Shown here in pieces: positions 31,102 through 33,803 of a stretch of 33,803 bases of DNA. The notes below the pieces were generated by a model. The model did no database searches, was not told the DNA's origin, and worked only from the letters and a program-made list of their open reading frames with translations. Both the position numbers and the translations under genes were made by a program. The number at the start of each line of letters is the position of its first letter. The first letter of the stretch is position 1. Source of the stretch: Vulcanimicrobiota bacterium (GTDB lineage Bacteria; Vulcanimicrobiota; Vulcanimicrobiia; Vulcanimicrobiales; Vulcanimicrobiaceae); assembly GCA_019232905.1 (NCBI GenBank), contig JAFANA010000034.1, positions 1 through 33,803 on the forward strand, given 5' to 3'.

Positions 31102-31112
31102 TACGTAGTATC
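31097..31112. repeat. Perfect 16-bp palindrome overlapping the flagellin promoter
   Basis: GATACTACGTAGTATC is its own reverse complement. It overlaps the last bases of the candidate -10 and the likely transcription start, a good place for a dimeric repressor to bind. It lies between the divergent pilus-like and flagellin genes. Confidence 0.6.
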
Positions 31113-31417
31113 AGGAAGTTGTTTCAGGGAGGAAACGACCTCTTCATGGATGTGCTGGTGGGCATCGGAAACGCTCTGCGGAGCGATTCCAAAGCTCAAA
31201 ATCTTCAAGGACGGTATGACGCGCTAAGAGCAATCTTCAGCGCGATTTGTATTGTCTGCGAATCCGCCATCCATGCATGCACTTCCGTTTCCATCAGCGT
31301 TGCGTCTCGGCATAACCGCAGCGAGCGTATCCAGCACATCCGCTCGTTCGAATTTGCCGTTGCCGCCGTGCGCTGCCGTTCGAAGTTCACCGCACCCGCC
31401 ACGAGGGCGTTGCGCAG

Positions 31418-32806
31418 ATGAACATTTTGAGCGGAACGGATGACCTGCTTCGTAACCTCGGTACGAACCAGCAGCAACTCGGCAATCTGACGAGCAAACT
31501 CGCGAGCGGGCTGCGCATTCAAGGCGCGTCCGACGACCCGAGCGGCTACGCCATTTCCGAAAATCTGCAAAGCCGTGTCGGCGGCCTCCAGCAAGCCGTC
31601 GAAAACGTTCAAACGGGTGGAAACATGCTCGCGGTCGCCGACGGCGCGGCCGCGACCGTTCAAGAGATTCTGCAGCGTATTCGATCGTTGATTGTCGAGG
31701 CGCACTCCGACATTAACTCCGATACGCAACTTACTGCGATCCAAACCGAAATCGAGTCGATGCTTTCGGAGATCAATCGCATTTCTTCGGACGCGAACTT
31801 CAACGGGCTAACACTCTTCAACGGATCGCACGACACAACGGTAGTCAATCCGAACGCTACTCCAACCGTCACTGAAGTTTCGCCTGGTCCGAATCCCGAC
31901 GGCAGCGTACCAACGACGGATTCAGTTAGCAGTCCTCAATACCAAGCAACGACGTCCGCGAAGCTTATTAGCGATCTGAACGAGAGTGGAGCGAATTGGG
32001 ATTGGTGGACAGGATACGTTGTCTTCCGCGTTACGGGATACAGTAACAATCCCACGGATCCAACGCTCGGAGTGCCCCTTGGCCAGCCGGGTGTATATGT
32101 AGAAATTGACGCCTACAGCTCGGACTCGACGTTCTCCGGTGGAGTCGGCAATTCGTTTAGCCAGACGTCTGCGGTCGCTACGGGCCAGGGATCCACTCCT
32201 TCAACCGAACCGATTCCGAACAGCGCCAGCGGCAGTCAACTCGTATTCAATCTGCAAAATTTGACTGCAGCGGATGTCGGTACCGCGATCGCATTTGAGA
32301 TCACCAAGCCGACCACGGCCGTCGGTGGCGGAACGGCGATCAATATCAACGACTCCGGCCAAGAGGGCGGTACGGTCGCCGTGTCGTTACCGACGCTCTC
32401 TACGAATGCGTTGGACATCTCGAGCATCTCCATTATGCCGCCCACCGAGGCAACGCCGGGTCCGGGCGGCCTCAACTACGTTCCCGACGGCACGAGTACG
32501 TCAAATGATCTCGCAGCACGCGACGCCGAAACGCGAGTCGACGCGGCAATAGATCAAATATCGTCGGTGCGTGCGCAATTGGGTGCGCAGATGGTTTCGA
32601 CGCAGGAAGATGCGCAGAACGACAACGTCGCGTCAGTCAGTCTCACTGCATCGGAATCGTCGATCCGCGATCTCAACATCGGATCCGCCGTGACGGACTT
32701 CACGAAGACTCAGATTCTGACGCAAGTTGGGATGAGCGTGCTCTCGCAATATCAGGTCGACGCGCGGCAGCTCGCGAGCCTGATGATTAACGCGCTCGTC
32801 GCTTAA
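31418..32806 (+). CDS. fliC: Flagellin
   Basis: This 462-residue protein has both conserved flagellin ends. The N-terminal D0/D1 region contains LTSKLASGLRIQGASDDPSGYAISENLQSRVGGLQQA and ends near SDANFNGLTLFNGS (~130). The C-terminal D1/D0 coiled region contains RVDAAIDQISSVRAQLGAQM and finishes with LSQYQVDARQLASLMINALVA. The central ~240 residues (about 135-370) form a variable Thr/Ser/Gly-rich domain. The ATG has GAGGG about ten bases upstream. No other flagellar gene is in the window, so the filament subunit is encoded apart from the export and basal body genes, or these lie beyond the edge. A hook-associated FlgL is less likely because of the N-terminal motif. Confidence 0.92.
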   Translation: MNILSGTDDLLRNLGTNQQQLGNLTSKLASGLRIQGASDDPSGYAISENLQSRVGGLQQAVENVQTGGNMLAVADGAAATVQEILQRIRSLIVEAHSDINSDTQLTAIQTEIESMLSEINRISSDANFNGLTLFNGSHDTTVVNPNATPTVTEVSPGPNPDGSVPTTDSVSSPQYQATTSAKLISDLNESGANWDWWTGYVVFRVTGYSNNPTDPTLGVPLGQPGVYVEIDAYSSDSTFSGGVGNSFSQTSAVATGQGSTPSTEPIPNSASGSQLVFNLQNLTAADVGTAIAFEITKPTTAVGGGTAININDSGQEGGTVAVSLPTLSTNALDISSISIMPPTEATPGPGGLNYVPDGTSTSNDLAARDAETRVDAAIDQISSVRAQLGAQMVSTQEDAQNDNVASVSLTASESSIRDLNIGSAVTDFTKTQILTQVGMSVLSQYQVDARQLASLMINALVA

Positions 32807-32850
32807 CCCCAAGGCTTGACCCGGCTCCTCTCCTGTATTTGAGCGCTGAA

Positions 32851-32858
32851 GCCGATAA
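32851..32858 (+). promoter_or_regulatory. Exact sigma-28 -10-like element before the lipoprotein gene
   Basis: GCCGATAA occurs 30 bases before the lipoprotein ATG at 32889, in the 82-bp gap after flagellin. The -35 region is poor (CCTG at the expected place). With the elements at 27888 and 31094 it is the third such -10 placed just before a surface-protein gene, but alone it could be chance. Confidence 0.35.
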
Positions 32859-32888
32859 TGATGTCGAAGCTCCCCTGGAGACATCACC

Positions 32889-33587
32889 ATGCTTATTTCT
32901 CCGCTACGTCTCTCAGCCGTTATCTGTGGTGTCGCGATTCTCGCTGCATGCGCGCCCCGCACCATCTCAGCCCCCGCCCCGGAACCCGTCGCCTCTGGCA
33001 CTCCAGCCCTGATTCTGGAGCGAGAGTGGCAAGCTGACGCGACGCTGACAACCTCCAGCCTATCGAACGATCCCTCCGGGAATCCTCGCTGGCGATTCTA
33101 CGACCCGCTGATCATCGCGAGCAACGGATCTTTCACCGTTGCTTCGACATATACGACGTGCAGCCTGACGACCGCGCTGACCGGGCCGTGGTACTACTCG
33201 TACGGAACATTCTCGCTTCCCAACGGCACTTCGGAGCTTGCGTCTTGCGTACTTCATAAACAGCCAATGGCCGCCGGGTCCACGGCGACACCCTCGCCGA
33301 CGCCGTCGCCCACCCCGGCTTCGACCTCAACGCCGACAGCGGCCCCGGTGCCGACTCCGACACCGGACCCGAACATCGACACATCCGATGACTTGTACAT
33401 CGTAAAGGTGGACATGTCGTCGAGCGGCGTGCAAATCGCTGCGATCGCCGGGCCCGCTGTCGTGACGTCAACGCAATTTACGTTTCCGTCGCTAGTCAAT
33501 CCGGAATCATTTCAAAACGGTCATTTCTACGAGTTCTATGTCGCGAAGTATCTCGAACCCGCGGAACCCGTGCCGGTGGCGCACTAA
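32889..33587 (+). CDS. Lipoprotein with Pro/Thr-rich linker, unknown function
   Basis: This 232-residue protein has a signal peptide ending in AILAAC (lipobox). The first domain (about 40-125) is beta-rich (WRFYDPLIIASNGSFTVASTY, GPWYYSYGTFSLPNG) with two cysteines. A ~35-residue TPSPTPSPTPASTSTPT linker follows, then a short C-terminal domain (DDLYIVKVDMSSSGVQIAAIAGPAV). The family is not recognised. CTGGAG lies nine bases before the ATG. It follows flagellin in the same direction and may share its regulation. The same Pro/Thr linker style appears in the lectin-propeller lipoprotein. Confidence 0.82.
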   Translation: MLISPLRLSAVICGVAILAACAPRTISAPAPEPVASGTPALILEREWQADATLTTSSLSNDPSGNPRWRFYDPLIIASNGSFTVASTYTTCSLTTALTGPWYYSYGTFSLPNGTSELASCVLHKQPMAAGSTATPSPTPSPTPASTSTPTAAPVPTPTPDPNIDTSDDLYIVKVDMSSSGVQIAAIAGPAVVTSTQFTFPSLVNPESFQNGHFYEFYVAKYLEPAEPVPVAH

Positions 33588-33630
33588 GCGGCGTAGCACC
33601 TCGACAGGTACCGTATACTTAAGACTGGAT

Positions 33631-33752
33631 ACCTCGCTAGGTGAGGCGTCCACGCGATACACAAGCCGCTGCCCCGAAACGTCGAGAGACGCCAAGTGGG
33701 TAGACCAGACTACGCCGATACAAGGCGGTGTCTAACGCGGCTCCCTGTCGGG
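33631..33752 (+). promoter_or_regulatory. M-box (ykoK) Mg2+ riboswitch
   Basis: The stretch contains the conserved M-box core in order: CGCTAGGTGAGGC (33635-33647), GCCGCTGCCCCGAAACGTCG (33665-33684), AGAGACGCCAAGTGGGTAGAC (33685-33705), then GGCGGTGTCTAACGCGG (33724-33740). The AGGTGAGGC, GCTGCCC-GAAACGTCGAGAGACGCCA and TGGGTA blocks are the class signature. M-box RNAs bind Mg2+ and shut off Mg2+ transporter genes (mgtE, corA, NRAMP type). A TATACT (33614-33619) upstream could be the -10. The regulated gene must start beyond the right edge. Confidence 0.9.
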
Positions 33753-33803
33753 GTACGGCGCGTGGTGCCAAAGCTCGGATGCGAATGAGGTAGCGTCGGA
33801 CTC

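Larger units (their letters stand above)
31018..31417. other. 400-bp divergent intergenic region between usher-like and flagellin genes
   Basis: It holds a candidate sigma-28-type promoter (31074-31101), a 16-bp perfect palindrome (31097-31112) and an imperfect hairpin GTTTC/GAAAC flanked by GAAG/CTTC (31115-31145). The resulting flagellin leader would be about 310 nt, unusually long. A 100-codon open frame (31119-31421) overlaps the flagellin start as ATGA, but its second half is Arg/Ser-rich and gene-unlike. Confidence 0.45.

Noticed and set aside
31119..31421. 100-codon open frame upstream of flagellin, ending in an ATGA overlap
   Set aside because: No recognisable protein; the second half is Arg/Ser-rich. 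The overlap may be chance. It is kept only as a possible leader peptide in the findings.
31205..31744. 179-codon minus-strand open frame across the flagellin start
   Set aside because: It is a shadow of the flagellin N-terminus and leader; no start signal or motif.
33538..33735. 65-codon open frame at the right edge
   Set aside because: It runs through the M-box riboswitch core, so the conservation there is RNA, not protein.

Overview
The window (33.8 kb, roughly 57-60% G+C by eye) looks like a chromosomal piece of a diderm, aerobic bacterium from a poorly sampled lineage. Evidence for two membranes: several lipobox lipoproteins, a predicted outer-membrane barrel, and secreted pilin-like subunits. 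Evidence for oxygen use: tryptophan 2,3-dioxygenase, a cytochrome c and a fatty-acid-hydroxylase-type diiron protein. Pro/Thr/Ser linkers, frequent GTG/TTG starts, weak Shine-Dalgarno sites and a flagellin remind me of Candidatus Eremiobacterota (WPS-2). That is an impression, not a result. No phage, IS element, CRISPR array or rRNA was seen; there is one tRNA-Ser(UGA).

Left part (1-6.1 kb): the end of a heme-oxygenase-fold protein; a leftward set of membrane cytochrome c, DUF2249-Crp/Fnr regulator and fatty acid hydroxylase with GTGA overlap; a glutathionyl-hydroquinone reductase-like GST; a YraQ/ArsP-type permease diverging from an MFS transporter; then the tRNA. Next (6.2-15 kb): a lipoprotein combining a LamG-like lectin domain with a PQQ-type propeller, divergent from a sedolisin (S53) protease lipoprotein; an HSDL2-like dehydrogenase plus enoyl-CoA isomerase/hydratase pair; an alkyltransferase homologue with PAHR in place of PCHR; two envelope proteins.

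Middle (15.1-20.7 kb): a tightly coupled rightward operon with ATGA overlaps at three of four junctions: Mpo1-like DUF962, chagasin-like inhibitor, tryptophan dioxygenase, kynureninase, MATE exporter. This is the front of the kynurenine pathway with an exporter attached; no kynurenine formamidase is in the window. A small membrane protein, an inositol monophosphatase and a DUF4149-like protein follow.

Right part (20.7-31.0 kb) is the most interesting region: six leftward genes that look like a divergent chaperone-usher surface-fibre system. In transcription order they are a large barrel protein with C-terminal beta-sandwich repeats (usher-like), a pilin, a two-Ig-domain chaperone, two more pilins, and a 1368-residue secreted protein (candidate tip or adhesin). 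The three small subunits share the C-terminal pilin signature (Gly 13-14 residues from the end, then an alternating hydrophobic strand), and two share an N-terminal KWN-Q-NY motif. A TAAC-N15-GCCGATAA sequence, very close to the sigma-28 consensus, lies before the first pilin. Similar -10 elements precede the divergent flagellin gene and the lipoprotein gene after it, suggesting that pilus and flagellin may be co-regulated. The window ends with a clear M-box (ykoK) magnesium riboswitch whose target gene lies outside.
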